Below, piece after piece: positions 46,311-55,409 of a stretch of 64,000 bases of DNA. Both the position numbers and the translations under genes were made by a program. Source of the DNA: Candidatus Symbiobacter mobilis CR (lineage in GTDB: Bacteria > Pseudomonadota > Gammaproteobacteria > Burkholderiales > Burkholderiaceae_C); assembly GCF_000477435.1 (NCBI RefSeq), contig NC_022576.1, positions 930,001-994,000 of the forward strand. The letters run 5' to 3'. The number at the start of each line of letters is the position of its first letter. Position 1 is the first letter of the stretch. Below the pieces are notes generated by a model. The model was not told the origin of the DNA. It saw only the letters and a list, made by a program, of their open reading frames with translations, and searched no databases.

Positions 46311-47741
46311 TTACCAAACGACGCGGGACTGGCCACGACGTGCGTTGTGCGCGACCAGCAGCGACAGCAGCGCAGACGAAACGCGGTTCATCACCCCTTC
46401 GGCACGGCTGGTCAAAGCAATAGGAACCCGCGCCCCCAGCACGATGCCGGAACCACTGGCACCGGCCAGGTATTCCAACTGCTTGGCTAGCATGTTTCCG
46501 CTGTCGAGATCCGGCACTGCCAGGATGTCCGTCTGCCCGGCGACGTCGGACTTGATCCGCTTGATCTGCGCAGCCTCCGGAGAAATGGCGTTGTCGAAGG
46601 CCAGCGGGCCATCAAGCAAACCACCGGTGATCTGCCCCCGGTCGGCCATCTTGCACAACGCAGCCGCGTCAAGGGTCGAAGGCATGTTGGGGTTGACGGT
46701 CTCCACCGCAGCCAGCAGGGCAACTTTCGGCGTCTGCACGCCCAGAATGCGCGCAAAGTTGATCGCGTTTTGCACGATGTCGAGCTTGTCGGCCAGCCCC
46801 GGGCGGATGTTGAGCGCTGCGTCGGTAATCAGCAAAGGCTTGGAATACATCGGAACGTCGAAGCGGAAGACGTGCGACATCCGCCGCCCCGTGCGCAACC
46901 CCGGCTTGGTGACGACGGCATGGAGCAGTTCGTCCGTATGCAGGCTGCCCTTCATCAACATTTCGACGTCGCGATTGATGGCCAATTCGGCCGCAATGTC
47001 TGCCGCAGCATGGCTGTGGCTCTGCGCAATGATCTCGACGCCGTGCAGATCGATCCCCGTCTGTTCGGCCACTGCACGAATGCGATCCTCCGGCCCGATG
47101 AGCACGGGGATGATCAACCCGCGCATCCCTGCATCAATCGCCCCACGCAAGGAAATCTCGTCACAAGGATGCACTACCGCACAGCGCACGGGGTCCAACC
47201 CCTTGCCCAGCGCCAGCAACGCCTGGAAGCGGGCTTGGGGGTCATAGGGTTGACAGTCGGAAGACAGCACCCTGCGTGTCCGCAACTTGTTTTGCGGTGC
47301 GAGGACACGGGCGGTGCCCTCGACGACTTTCACACCAAATTGGTTGTTGACCTGGCACTCCAGCACGACGAGGCGAGTCGTCGCCTCCTTGGAGACCACC
47401 GTGGCCGAGACGGTAAGCGTGTCCCCAACCCGGACAGGTTCGATAAAGCGCAAATCCTGCCCCTGGTACAAGGTACCCGTTCCGGGAAATTGGGTTCCGA
47501 GCAAAGCGGAAATCAGCATCCCGCTCCACATCCCATGGGCAACGACCCCGCTTTGCAGACTGGCACTGGCGTACTCGGTCTGCGAGGACACAGCTTCCTC
47601 ACGTGCCGCCCCACCTGCAAGACAGGCAAACTTTTTGATGTCTGCAAGGGTCAGGGTATGCATCAATGATGCACTTTGTCCGACGGAAATTTCTTCAAAC
47701 GTGAAGTTTTCCGTCCATTCGTTGTCGGTTGGGTGACTCAT
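46311..47741 (-). CDS. MaoC hotdog-phosphate acetyl/butyryltransferase fusion
   Basis: 476 residues from ATG at 47741 (MSHPTDNEWTENFTFEEISVGQ). Residues 1-140 form a MaoC-type hotdog domain (ASLQSGVVAHGMWSGMLISALLG, then DLRFIEPVRVGDTLTVSATV). From about residue 170 is the phosphate acetyl/butyryl transferase domain (VHPCDEISLRGAIDAGMRGLI, SHSHAAADIAAEL, ITDAALNIRPGLADKLDIVQ, GASGSGIVLGARVPIALTSR). It should exchange CoA for phosphate on acetyl- or butyryl-CoA, supplying ackA. The MaoC part could hydrate enoyl-CoA. A longer in-frame reading to 47855 runs into a repeat element. Confidence 0.93.
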   Translation of the reverse strand: MSHPTDNEWTENFTFEEISVGQSASLMHTLTLADIKKFACLAGGAAREEAVSSQTEYASASLQSGVVAHGMWSGMLISALLGTQFPGTGTLYQGQDLRFIEPVRVGDTLTVSATVVSKEATTRLVVLECQVNNQFGVKVVEGTARVLAPQNKLRTRRVLSSDCQPYDPQARFQALLALGKGLDPVRCAVVHPCDEISLRGAIDAGMRGLIIPVLIGPEDRIRAVAEQTGIDLHGVEIIAQSHSHAAADIAAELAINRDVEMLMKGSLHTDELLHAVVTKPGLRTGRRMSHVFRFDVPMYSKPLLITDAALNIRPGLADKLDIVQNAINFARILGVQTPKVALLAAVETVNPNMPSTLDAAALCKMADRGQITGGLLDGPLAFDNAISPEAAQIKRIKSDVAGQTDILAVPDLDSGNMLAKQLEYLAGASGSGIVLGARVPIALTSRAEGVMNRVSSALLSLLVAHNARRGQSRVVW

Positions 47742-47842
47742 GGCAAATCCAGGGGATATGGAGGAATTCGGAAATGAAATGAAACAGGAAATTTTACGTG
47801 GCACGAACCCCGGGGAGTACTTGGGGACGAGAGACGCAGAAA

Positions 47843-47997
47843 GACTTAGAACCAATTTCAGTAGGCAGGCGAGCCGAAGCAGTGTGCGTGGCGCCGGAGC
47901 GCAGGAACCGGAATGTACTGACAGTACATGAGGATTCCGAGCACCGCCGCCACGTGCAATGCGATGGCGCAGCCCCTACTGGAATAGGTTCTTAGTC
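47843..47997. mobile_element. MITE-like palindromic element A (155 bp)
   Basis: The ends are inverted: GACTTAGAACCAATTTCAGT on the left and, on the other strand, GACTAAGAACCTATTCCAGT on the right, each followed by AGG, with three differences in 23. The centre is itself a palindrome TGTACTGACAGTACA, flanked by CGGAAT/ATTCCG and GTGGCG/CGCCAC, so the whole segment could fold into one long hairpin. No transposase gene. It fills the space upstream of the MaoC-phosphotransacetylase gene. Confidence 0.75.
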
Positions 47998-48002
47998 GAT
48001 AG

Positions 48003-48107
48003 TAGGACTTACGACAAACTGCCCCAGCGTCGTTATACCCACTTGCCGTACTGCTTCCTACTGTCAGCACAGGTATGCCTAGCAAAGACAACTTAGCGTA
48101 AGTCCTA
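48003..48107. mobile_element. MITE-like element B (105 bp, TAGGACTTACG ends)
   Basis: Perfect 11-base inverted ends TAGGACTTACG and CGTAAGTCCTA bound 105 bases with no ORF. The inner left half also occurs at 41495-41540. This is the size and shape of a non-autonomous insertion element. It begins 5 bases after element A ends and stops just before the terminator of the OmpA-family gene. Confidence 0.75.
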
Positions 48108-48109
48108 AA

Positions 48110-48142
48110 CAAAAAACCCGCCGGGATCGCTCCCAAGCGGGC
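48110..48142 (-). terminator. Rho-independent terminator of the OmpA-family gene
   Basis: On the minus strand CCCGC...GCGGG encloses a second stem GGGA/TCCC and is followed by TTTTTTGTTT. It lies about 138 bases past the stop codon; the bases 48143-48279 between show nothing else that I can assign. Confidence 0.8.
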
Positions 48143-48279
48143 TGAAAAAGAAAAACGAACTACAACGGGTGACTTCGCTACAGCAATCTTGAAACAACAA
48201 ACCTTGTGGCACCCGCCGAATCAGGCAGATGCCACGCAGAGGAGTGCTTCGCAGGGGAACGCTCTGTAGCCATCCCGCC

Positions 48280-48924
48280 CTAGCGCGTTCCGGTAACTTC
48301 GACTTCCACGCGGCGGTTTTGAGCGCGACCGTCGCGGGTCTTGTTGTCGGCAACAGGCTTGGTTTCCCCCATGCCTTCCGCCTTGACACGCGCAGCGTCA
48401 ATGCCCTTGGACACCAAATAATTGCGAACGGCGGCAGCACGACGCTCTGACAACCCTTGGTTGTACGCATCGGTGCCGATGGCGTCGGTATGGCCGACAG
48501 CCAAAATGACATCCACGCTCACACCCTTGACCTTCGCAGCGAGATCGTCAAGTTTGGATTTGCCTTCGGCTTTCAGCACGGCTTTGTCGAAGTCGAAGAA
48601 CGCATCCGCAGAGTACGTCACTTTTTCGGGCATCACTACCGGCGCAGGAGGCGGAGAAGGCGGCGTAACGATGGGGGCGACAAGCTCGGGAGCAGGTTCA
48701 GGCTTGGGCGCGGACTGTGGCTTGGCGGCGATCAAGGCACCGTCACAACCTTCTGCGGCAGTGGCAGGAGTCCAGAACGCGTCACGCCAGCAGAGCTCGT
48801 TCGTCCCGTTCCTCCAGACCGTTCCGTCGGTGGCACGCCAGTTGTCGATATCCTGGGCCGCAGCCGCCCCCCCCGCCAACGTGGCGCAGGCCAACAGCGT
48901 GGCGACTTGATTGAGCTTCTTCAT
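48280..48924 (-). CDS. ompA: OmpA-family outer membrane/peptidoglycan-binding protein
   Basis: 214 residues. Signal peptide MKKLNQVATLLACATLAGGA then AAAQD. A short N-terminal region with two cysteines (ELCWRDAFWTPATAAEGCDG) is followed by a Pro-rich linker (KPEPAPELVAPIVTPPSPPP). The C-terminal OmpA domain reads FFDFDKAVLKAEGKSKLDDL, VGHTDAIGTDAYNQGLSERR, RVKAEGMGETKPVADN and NRRVEVEV, the peptidoglycan-binding signature. There is no N-terminal beta-barrel, as is usual for the short OmpA proteins found next to gyrA in Burkholderiales. It diverges from gyrA. Confidence 0.93.
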   Translation of the reverse strand: MKKLNQVATLLACATLAGGAAAAQDIDNWRATDGTVWRNGTNELCWRDAFWTPATAAEGCDGALIAAKPQSAPKPEPAPELVAPIVTPPSPPPAPVVMPEKVTYSADAFFDFDKAVLKAEGKSKLDDLAAKVKGVSVDVILAVGHTDAIGTDAYNQGLSERRAAAVRNYLVSKGIDAARVKAEGMGETKPVADNKTRDGRAQNRRVEVEVTGTR

Positions 48925-49226
48925 GGTTCTCCTTCAGAAATGAAACCGCAGCCAAGCTGCGAACGTACGGATAAATAGCAGGTGGGGAGAAGTACGAGAA
49001 AACATCTCGAAACTACCCCGACGCCCTACACCCTTAGTGCTGAAACGCTCCGATGATTTTGCCACAGACTCCCTGCAGAGCGCATTCCAACTAGTTTCCC
49101 CGTGCCAGCAGGACACGTTTCCCGGGTTACAAACCAAGTGCTCGTTGCACGACAACGACATTGCCCCCCTGCTGGATAGAATCTTGGGTTTCCTGGTGCG
49201 CAGACCCGCTCGCTCAGCGCGTTCGG

Positions 49227-49297
49227 GATGCCCTGCACCCTTGACGGGATCGGGACGAGATCAAGCGTATCCGTTGATCTGCCCCCTCCAGGGCATC
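49227..49297 (+). promoter_or_regulatory. Nested hairpin in the gyrA leader
   Basis: Outer arms GATGCCCTG (49227-49235) and CAGGGCATC (49289-49297) pair perfectly; inside them AGATCAA and TTGATCT (49258-49264, 49274-49280) pair around a 9-base loop. The structure ends about 91 bases before the gyrA start. The rest of 48925-49388 shows no gene; promoter boxes are not clear to me. Confidence 0.5.
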
Positions 49298-49388
49298 ATG
49301 GGCTTCATGACCAACGGCCCACGGCTTTGTAACGAGGCTCTTTCCCGCCGGTCTGCGGTGCAGTGCCAGCCCTAGCGGGATTCCAGCC

Positions 49389-52031
49389 ATGACTGCCTTC
49401 GCCAAAGAAACCCTCCCCACCAGTCTCTCCGACGAAATGCGCCGGAGCTACCTGGATTACGCCATGAGCGTGATCATCGGGCGCGCCTTGCCCGATGCGC
49501 GCGATGGCCTCAAACCTGTGCATCGGCGTGTGCTCTACGCCATGCACGAGTTGAGCAACGACTGGAATAAGCCTTACAAAAAGTCTGCGCGTATCGTGGG
49601 CGATGTCATAGGCAAGTACCACCCGCACGGGGATCAGTCGGTCTACGACACGATCGTGCGTATGGCGCAAGATTTTTCGATGCGCCACATGCTCGTCGAC
49701 GGCCAGGGCAATTTCGGCTCGGTCGACGGCGACAGCGCAGCGGCGATGCGGTACACCGAAATTCGCCTCGCCAAGATCGCGCACGAATTGTTGGCCGACC
49801 TCGACAAGGAAACCGTCGATTTCGGCCCCAATTACGACGGTTCCGAAAGCGAACCACTGGTGTTGCCTACGCGCCTGCCAAACTTGCTGGTCAACGGTTC
49901 CGGCGGCATTGCCGTAGGTATGGCGACGAATATTCCACCGCACAATCTCAACGAAGTCATCGATGGCTGCCTCTATAGACTGGAACATCCCGAGGCCATG
50001 ATTGAGGACCTCATGGAGATCATCCCAGCGCCAGACTTCCCCACTGCGGCGACGATCTGCGGGCTGCATGGCGTTCGCGAAGGCTACCGTACCGGGCGTG
50101 GCCGGGTCGTGTTGCGTGCCAAGTGCCACTTCGAAGACATCGACCGTGGCCAGCGCCAATGCATCGTCGTCGACGAATTGCCCTACCAGGTCAACAAGAA
50201 AACGCTGCAAGAGCGCATGGCAGAGCTGGTGCATGAGAAAAAGATCGACGGCATCAGCCATATCCAGGATGAATCCGACAAGTCGGGGATGCGGCTCGTC
50301 ATCGAACTCAAGCGCGGGGAATCGCCCGAAGTCATCCTCAACAACCTCTACAAGCAGACACAGCTCCAGGACACCTTTGGCATGAACATGGTGGCCTTGA
50401 TCAATGGGCAACCCAAGCTGTGCAACCTGCTCCAGCTCGTCGATGTCTTCCTCGACCATCGCCGCGAAGTCGTCACCCGCCGCACGGTGTACGAGCTGCG
50501 CAAGGCCCGGGAGCGTGGTCATCTGCTCGAAGGCTTGGCGGTGGCACTCGCAAACATCGATGACTTCATCGCGATCATCCGCAACGCCCCCACTCCCGCA
50601 GTCGCACGCACCGGGCTGATGGAACGCGCATGGCCAAGCAGGCTGGTGCAGGATTTGCTCAACCGCTCCCGCGAAGACGGCACCCCGGTTCGCGCAGACG
50701 ACTACCGCCCTGCGCAGCTCGATCCCCGTTGTGGCATGGGCGCTGACGGCCTCTACCGGCTTTCGGAAGCGCAGGCGCAGGAAATTTTGCAGATGCGCCT
50801 ACAACGGCTGACTGGGCTGGAGCAGGAAAAAATCGTTGCTGACTACAAGGAAGTGATCGCCCTGATCGACGATCTGCTCGACATCTTGGCCCGCCCGCAG
50901 CGCGTCACGACGATCGTTGCCGATGAGCTGCGCGCCATCCGCGCCGAGTTTGGGCAGACGAAGCTGGGGCTGCGCCGCAGCGTCGTTGAAACGGGGTCGT
51001 TCGATCTATCGACCGAAGACTTGATCACCCCGACCGACATGGTCGTTACGCTCAGTCATACCGGCTATATCAAAAGCCAGCCCTTGGCAGAGTACCGTTC
51101 CCAGCGCCGGGGCGGCCGCGGCAAGCAGGCCACGACGACGAAAGAGGACGACTGGATCGACCAGCTCTTCATCGCCAACACGCACGACTACATCCTCTGC
51201 TTCAGCAACCGTGGGCGGTTGTACTGGATCAAGGTGTGGGAGGTTCCCCAGGGTTCGCGGGGTTCGCGCGGGCGGCCCATCGTCAATATGTTCCCCTTGC
51301 AGGAGGGGGAAAAAATTACCGTCGTGCTCCCGCTGACTGCGGAGATGCGCAATTTCCCCGCAGATCGCTACGTGTTCATGGCCACGTCGATGGGAACGGT
51401 CAAGAAAACCGCGCTCGACGAATTCCGCAACCCGCGCAAGGCGGGGATCATCGCCGTAGACCTCGACGAAGGCGACTACCTGATCGGCGCCGCCTTGACC
51501 GACGGGAACCATGACGTGATGCTCTTCAGCGACGGCGGCAAGGCCGTTCGCTTCGACGAAGGCGATGTGCGTCCCCTGGGTCGTACCGCTCGCGGCGTGC
51601 GCGGGATGATGCTGGAAGAAGGGCAAAGCGTCATCGCGATGCTCGTCGCCGAAGACGAAAACCAAAGTGTCCTGACCGCCACCCAAAATGGCTATGGCAA
51701 GCGAACGAACATCGCCGAGTACACGCGACATGGGCGCGGAACCAAGGGAATGATCGCGATACAGCAATCCGACCGCAACGGCAAGGTCGTCGCGGCCACC
51801 CTCGTACACCCAGGCGACGAAATCATGCTCATGACCGACCGTGGGGTCGTCGTGCGTACCCGTGTCAACGAAATTCCAGAGCTAGGCCGCGCCACGCAAG
51901 GAGTCACACTCATCGGGCTGGACGAAGGCTCGCAATTGATCGGACTGGAACGCATCGCCGAAAGCGAGAGCTTGTCTGCCACGGCAGAAACTGTGGCAGA
52001 AGACGAATCGGGTGGCGATGGGCCGCAGTAA
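49389..52031 (+). CDS. gyrA: DNA gyrase subunit A
   Basis: 880 residues. Cuts and rejoins DNA to add negative supercoils with GyrB. Breakage-reunion domain: [20 protein letters not shown], then [38 protein letters not shown] (quinolone region), and catalytic Tyr in [10 protein letters not shown] near residue 122. The C-terminal beta-pinwheel has the GyrA box QRRGGRGK and repeated blades ([47 protein letters not shown]). The residue at E. coli position 83 is Gln and at 84 Ser. serC follows 126 bases downstream. Confidence 0.98.
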   Translation: MTAFAKETLPTSLSDEMRRSYLDYAMSVIIGRALPDARDGLKPVHRRVLYAMHELSNDWNKPYKKSARIVGDVIGKYHPHGDQSVYDTIVRMAQDFSMRHMLVDGQGNFGSVDGDSAAAMRYTEIRLAKIAHELLADLDKETVDFGPNYDGSESEPLVLPTRLPNLLVNGSGGIAVGMATNIPPHNLNEVIDGCLYRLEHPEAMIEDLMEIIPAPDFPTAATICGLHGVREGYRTGRGRVVLRAKCHFEDIDRGQRQCIVVDELPYQVNKKTLQERMAELVHEKKIDGISHIQDESDKSGMRLVIELKRGESPEVILNNLYKQTQLQDTFGMNMVALINGQPKLCNLLQLVDVFLDHRREVVTRRTVYELRKARERGHLLEGLAVALANIDDFIAIIRNAPTPAVARTGLMERAWPSRLVQDLLNRSREDGTPVRADDYRPAQLDPRCGMGADGLYRLSEAQAQEILQMRLQRLTGLEQEKIVADYKEVIALIDDLLDILARPQRVTTIVADELRAIRAEFGQTKLGLRRSVVETGSFDLSTEDLITPTDMVVTLSHTGYIKSQPLAEYRSQRRGGRGKQATTTKEDDWIDQLFIANTHDYILCFSNRGRLYWIKVWEVPQGSRGSRGRPIVNMFPLQEGEKITVVLPLTAEMRNFPADRYVFMATSMGTVKKTALDEFRNPRKAGIIAVDLDEGDYLIGAALTDGNHDVMLFSDGGKAVRFDEGDVRPLGRTARGVRGMMLEEGQSVIAMLVAEDENQSVLTATQNGYGKRTNIAEYTRHGRGTKGMIAIQQSDRNGKVVAATLVHPGDEIMLMTDRGVVVRTRVNEIPELGRATQGVTLIGLDEGSQLIGLERIAESESLSATAETVAEDESGGDGPQ

Positions 52032-52098
52032 TGCATGACCCCCTGTCACTGCCATGACTTTGCGCAACCGCCCTGAATCTGGAAAGTCCAGGCCATTT

Positions 52099-52152
52099 CC
52101 CTCACCCCCAACCCCTCTCCCGCTGCGCGAGGGGAGCTTCGAGAAGTCGCTT
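52099..52152 (+). repeat. Dispersed CCCTCACCCC palindromic repeat, copy B
   Basis: CCCTCACCCCCAACCCCTCT, then CCCGCTGCGCGAGGGG, AGCTTCGAGAAGTCGCTT. It matches the minus-strand sequence at 23391-23447. CTCTCCCG pairs loosely with CGAGGGGAG. The element stops at the serC start codon, so it includes the serC ribosome-binding region. Confidence 0.8.
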
Positions 52153-52157
52153 CGATG

Positions 52158-53249
52158 ATGTCTAGACCCTACAACTTCTCTGCCGGCCCCGCCGCCATTT
52201 CCGAAGAGGTGCTTGCTATTGCCGCAGCAGAGATGCTCGATTGGCACGGCTGCGGAATGAGCGTGATGGAAATGAGCCACCGTGGCAAGGAGTTCGGCCA
52301 AATCCATGCCCAGGCACAGGCCGATCTGCGCACGCTGCTGGCCATTCCCGAACACTTCCATTTGCTTTTCATGCAAGGGGGTGCATGGGCGCAGAACGCC
52401 ATCGTTCCGCTCAACCTCTCTCGTGGTGAGACGGTGGACTTCGTCGTCACCGGCGCATGGAGCCAAAAATCCACCAAGGAAGCGCAGAAATACTGCCGGG
52501 CGCACATTGCCGCCAGCAGCGAGGACACCGGGTTCACGACCTTGCCCGCCCCGGCGACTTGGCAGCTCAGCGATCGCCCAGCGTATATCCACCTTTGCAG
52601 CAATGAAACGATCCACGGCGTCGAATTCCACGAGCTGCCCGACTTGCGTGCGCTGGGTTGCGATGCCCCGCTGGTGATCGACTTTTCCTCCCATGTCGCT
52701 TCACGCCCGGTCGATTGGTCTCGCGTAGGGCTGGCATTTGCCGGGGCGCAAAAAAACCTGGGGCCTGCCGGGTTAACGCTCGTCGTCGTCCGCGAAGACC
52801 TCCTCGACCGCGCATTGCCCACCTGCCCCTCTGCGTTCACGTACCAGACCGTCGCGCAACACGGGTCGATGTTCAACACGCCGCCGACCTACGCGATCTA
52901 CATCGCCTCGCTCGTCTTCCAATGGTTGCTGCGTCTTGGGGGGATCAAGGCAGTTGAGGCACGCAATACCGCCAAAGCCCGCTGTCTCTATGAGGCCATC
53001 GACCAGTCTGCGCTGTATACCAACCCGGTCGACCCCGCATGCAGATCGCGGATGAACATTCCTTTTCACCTGCGTGACGCAGAACTGCAAGACGCTTTTC
53101 TGGCTGGCGCAAGGGATCGGGGCCTGCTACAGCTCAAAGGCCACAAATCGGTGGGCGGGATGCGCGCAAGCCTGTACAACGCCATGCCGATGGAAGGCGT
53201 GTTGGCGCTGGTCGAGTACCTGCGCGACTTCGAACAGACTCATGGCTGA
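52158..53249 (+). CDS. serC: Phosphoserine aminotransferase
   Basis: 363 residues from the second of two adjacent ATGs ([20 protein letters not shown]); the first at 52155 adds one Met. PLP enzyme of serine synthesis, also used for pyridoxine. [44 protein letters not shown], the [13 protein letters not shown] aspartate and the PLP-lysine motif [20 protein letters not shown] are clear. Length normal. The leader is made of a dispersed repeat, so its translation start region has been reshaped. Confidence 0.97.
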   Translation: MSRPYNFSAGPAAISEEVLAIAAAEMLDWHGCGMSVMEMSHRGKEFGQIHAQAQADLRTLLAIPEHFHLLFMQGGAWAQNAIVPLNLSRGETVDFVVTGAWSQKSTKEAQKYCRAHIAASSEDTGFTTLPAPATWQLSDRPAYIHLCSNETIHGVEFHELPDLRALGCDAPLVIDFSSHVASRPVDWSRVGLAFAGAQKNLGPAGLTLVVVREDLLDRALPTCPSAFTYQTVAQHGSMFNTPPTYAIYIASLVFQWLLRLGGIKAVEARNTAKARCLYEAIDQSALYTNPVDPACRSRMNIPFHLRDAELQDAFLAGARDRGLLQLKGHKSVGGMRASLYNAMPMEGVLALVEYLRDFEQTHG

Positions 53250-53312
53250 CGCAAGGCGTCTCCACCGAGCACAGTACCCACGACGACCCCTGCTGCATCC
53301 CCGGAGATTTGC

Positions 53313-54395
53313 ATGCGCCTGACCGAACTCCGCAACCAGATCGACGCCATCGACAGGGATTTGCTTACCCTGCTCAACCGCCGCGCGACGTTGGCGCTCG
53401 AAGTCGGCCACCTCAAGCGCGAAACCGGGGCATCCGTGTTCCACCCAGATCGGGAACGACAGGTGCTCGACCGTGTCCAGTCCCACAACACCGGCCCTTT
53501 GCCTGCAACGGCCACCGTGACGATCTGGAGGGAAATCATGTCGGCATGCCGTGCCCTCGAAGCTCCGCTGCACGTCGCCTGCCTAGGCCCTACGGGAACG
53601 TTCAGCGAAGAGGCAGTCTGGCGCCACTTCGGCCATGGCGTCGCGTTGGTGCATTGCCATGGCATCGACGAGGTATTTCGCGCAACAGTTGCCGGGAGCG
53701 CGCAGTTTGGCGTAGTCCCCATCGAAAACTCCACGGAAGGTGTCATCTCGCGCAGCCTGGACTTGCTGCTCCAGTCCCCGCTACATATCGTTGGCGAGAC
53801 GAATGTGCCTGTCCAGCACAACCTGCTGCGCAGTACCCAGGACTTGGCGGGCATCGACGTGGTTGCAGCGCACGCCCAAGCGCTGGCCCAGTGCCAGAAC
53901 TGGCTGCAAGCGCATCTGCCCCATGCGGAACGCCACGCCGTATCGAGCAATGCCCAAGGCGCCGCGATGGCCGCGACCCACCCCTCTTGGGCAGCCATCG
54001 CCGGGGAACGCGCAGCGATGGAACATGGGCTGCATCTTGTCTGCCGCGCAATCCAGGACGAACCCCACAACCGGACGCGGTTCGCAGTGGTTTGCCTTCC
54101 GCAGACGCTGCCCCAGCCGCAAGCTACCGGCAAGGATCGCACCAGCCTCGTCGTCTCCGTACCCAACTGCCCAGGCGCCGTGCATGACCTGCTCGCGCCC
54201 CTCAAGCAGCACGGCGTTTCGATGACCCGCTTCGAATCGCGCCCCGCTCGTTCCGGGCAGTGGGAGTACCACTTCTTCCTCGACATTGAGGGCCACCCCG
54301 ACCAACCCAACGTCCAGGCTGCGCTGGAGGCACTGCAAGCGCTGTGCTCGTTGTACCGGGTGCTGGGCTGCTACCCCGTCGCGGAACCAGCGTAG
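53313..54395 (+). CDS. pheA: Bifunctional chorismate mutase/prephenate dehydratase
   Basis: 360 residues. Residues 1-85 form an AroQ chorismate mutase (RNQIDAIDRDLLTLLNRRAT, VFHPDRERQVLDRV). From about 92 is prephenate dehydratase (VACLGPTGTFSEEAVWRHFG, VVPIENSTEGVISRSLDLL, and the TRF motif NRTRFAVVCL). Then a C-terminal ACT domain with the phenylalanine-binding GAVHDLLAPL and ESRPARSGQWEYHFFLDIEG. Leads to phenylpyruvate. Followed directly by tyrA without the hisC often seen here. Confidence 0.97.
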   Translation: MRLTELRNQIDAIDRDLLTLLNRRATLALEVGHLKRETGASVFHPDRERQVLDRVQSHNTGPLPATATVTIWREIMSACRALEAPLHVACLGPTGTFSEEAVWRHFGHGVALVHCHGIDEVFRATVAGSAQFGVVPIENSTEGVISRSLDLLLQSPLHIVGETNVPVQHNLLRSTQDLAGIDVVAAHAQALAQCQNWLQAHLPHAERHAVSSNAQGAAMAATHPSWAAIAGERAAMEHGLHLVCRAIQDEPHNRTRFAVVCLPQTLPQPQATGKDRTSLVVSVPNCPGAVHDLLAPLKQHGVSMTRFESRPARSGQWEYHFFLDIEGHPDQPNVQAALEALQALCSLYRVLGCYPVAEPA

Positions 54396-54431
54396 ACACT
54401 CGGCAACGAGGCACAACGACACACAACGACC

Positions 54432-55298
54432 ATGTTCGAGCAACTGGGCCTGATTGGCTGCGGGTTGATGGGTGGATCGTTCGCGCTGGCGCTGCGCCGC
54501 CGGGGCTTGGTTCGGCGCATCGTGGGGTACAGCCCTAGGCGCCAATCGCTGGAACGTGCGCTGGCGATGGGCGCTATCGACATCGCAGCATCCTCGCCCT
54601 TCGACGCTACCTCCGGCGCTGACCTTGTGCTCATCGCCGTTCCTGTATCCGCCACCGCTGCGACATTTGCCGCGATTCGCGACACCCTCACACCCCGCAC
54701 ACTCCTGATGGACGTGGGTTCCACCAAGTGCGACGTGGTTGATGCCGCGCTGCAAACCTTGGGGGAACATCTGGAGTCTTTTGTCCCCGCGCACCCCATC
54801 GCGGGCAAGGAATGTGCCGGCATCGAGCACGCCGATGCAGAGCTGTACGCAGGCAGACAGGTGATCCTTACCCCCCTGGAACAGGGACGTACAGACTTGC
54901 TGCAAGCCGCCGAGACCTTGTGGACTGCGCTGGGTTCCACTGTGGTGCGCACAACGCCGCAGGAGCACGATGCTGCGTTTGCGGCAGTCAGCCACTTACC
55001 GCACTTGGTCGCTTTTGCCGCGATGAATGCCATCCTGGGGCAAACCCATGCAGCGGAATACCTCGCGCTTGCCGGGCCGGGTTTTCGGGACTTCACCCGC
55101 ATCGCCGCCAGCGACCCCGCAGTCTGGCGCGACATCCTGCTGGCCAACCGCGCCAACGTGTTACAGCAATGCGAGCATTTGCACTCGCAACTGCAAGCCT
55201 TCACCACCGCCATGCGTGCAGGCGATGCCCCGGCGCTCGATAGCCTGTTGCACCGCGCCAGCACCGCCCGCGCACGCTGGACGATGACCTCATCCTGA
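54432..55298 (+). CDS. tyrA: Prephenate dehydrogenase
   Basis: 288 residues. NAD-binding N-terminus LGLIGCGLMGGSFALALRRR, then VGYSPRRQSLERALAMGAID. DVGSTKCDVVDA, PAHPIAGKECAGIEHADAEL with the conserved His, and TVVRTTPQEHDAAFAAVSHLPH in the catalytic domain. The C-terminus has the usual helical bundle (AGPGFRDFTRIAASDPAVW). Makes hydroxyphenylpyruvate for tyrosine. 36 bases after pheA. Confidence 0.96.
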   Translation: MFEQLGLIGCGLMGGSFALALRRRGLVRRIVGYSPRRQSLERALAMGAIDIAASSPFDATSGADLVLIAVPVSATAATFAAIRDTLTPRTLLMDVGSTKCDVVDAALQTLGEHLESFVPAHPIAGKECAGIEHADAELYAGRQVILTPLEQGRTDLLQAAETLWTALGSTVVRTTPQEHDAAFAAVSHLPHLVAFAAMNAILGQTHAAEYLALAGPGFRDFTRIAASDPAVWRDILLANRANVLQQCEHLHSQLQAFTTAMRAGDAPALDSLLHRASTARARWTMTSS

Positions 55299-55409
55299 CA
55301 CTGGGCACGGCCTGCATCCCCGGCCTTGTCAGACCTCCCCGCCTATCCAACCCAGTCGGCCTTTTCCGCTTCTCTACCTGCCCGATCTTCGCGGCCTGCC
55401 CCGTAGCCC

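Noticed and set aside
48925..49388. Additional gene between the OmpA-family gene and gyrA
   Set aside because: Frames here (for example 49037-49375) are cysteine/serine-rich noise with no start signal or family match.
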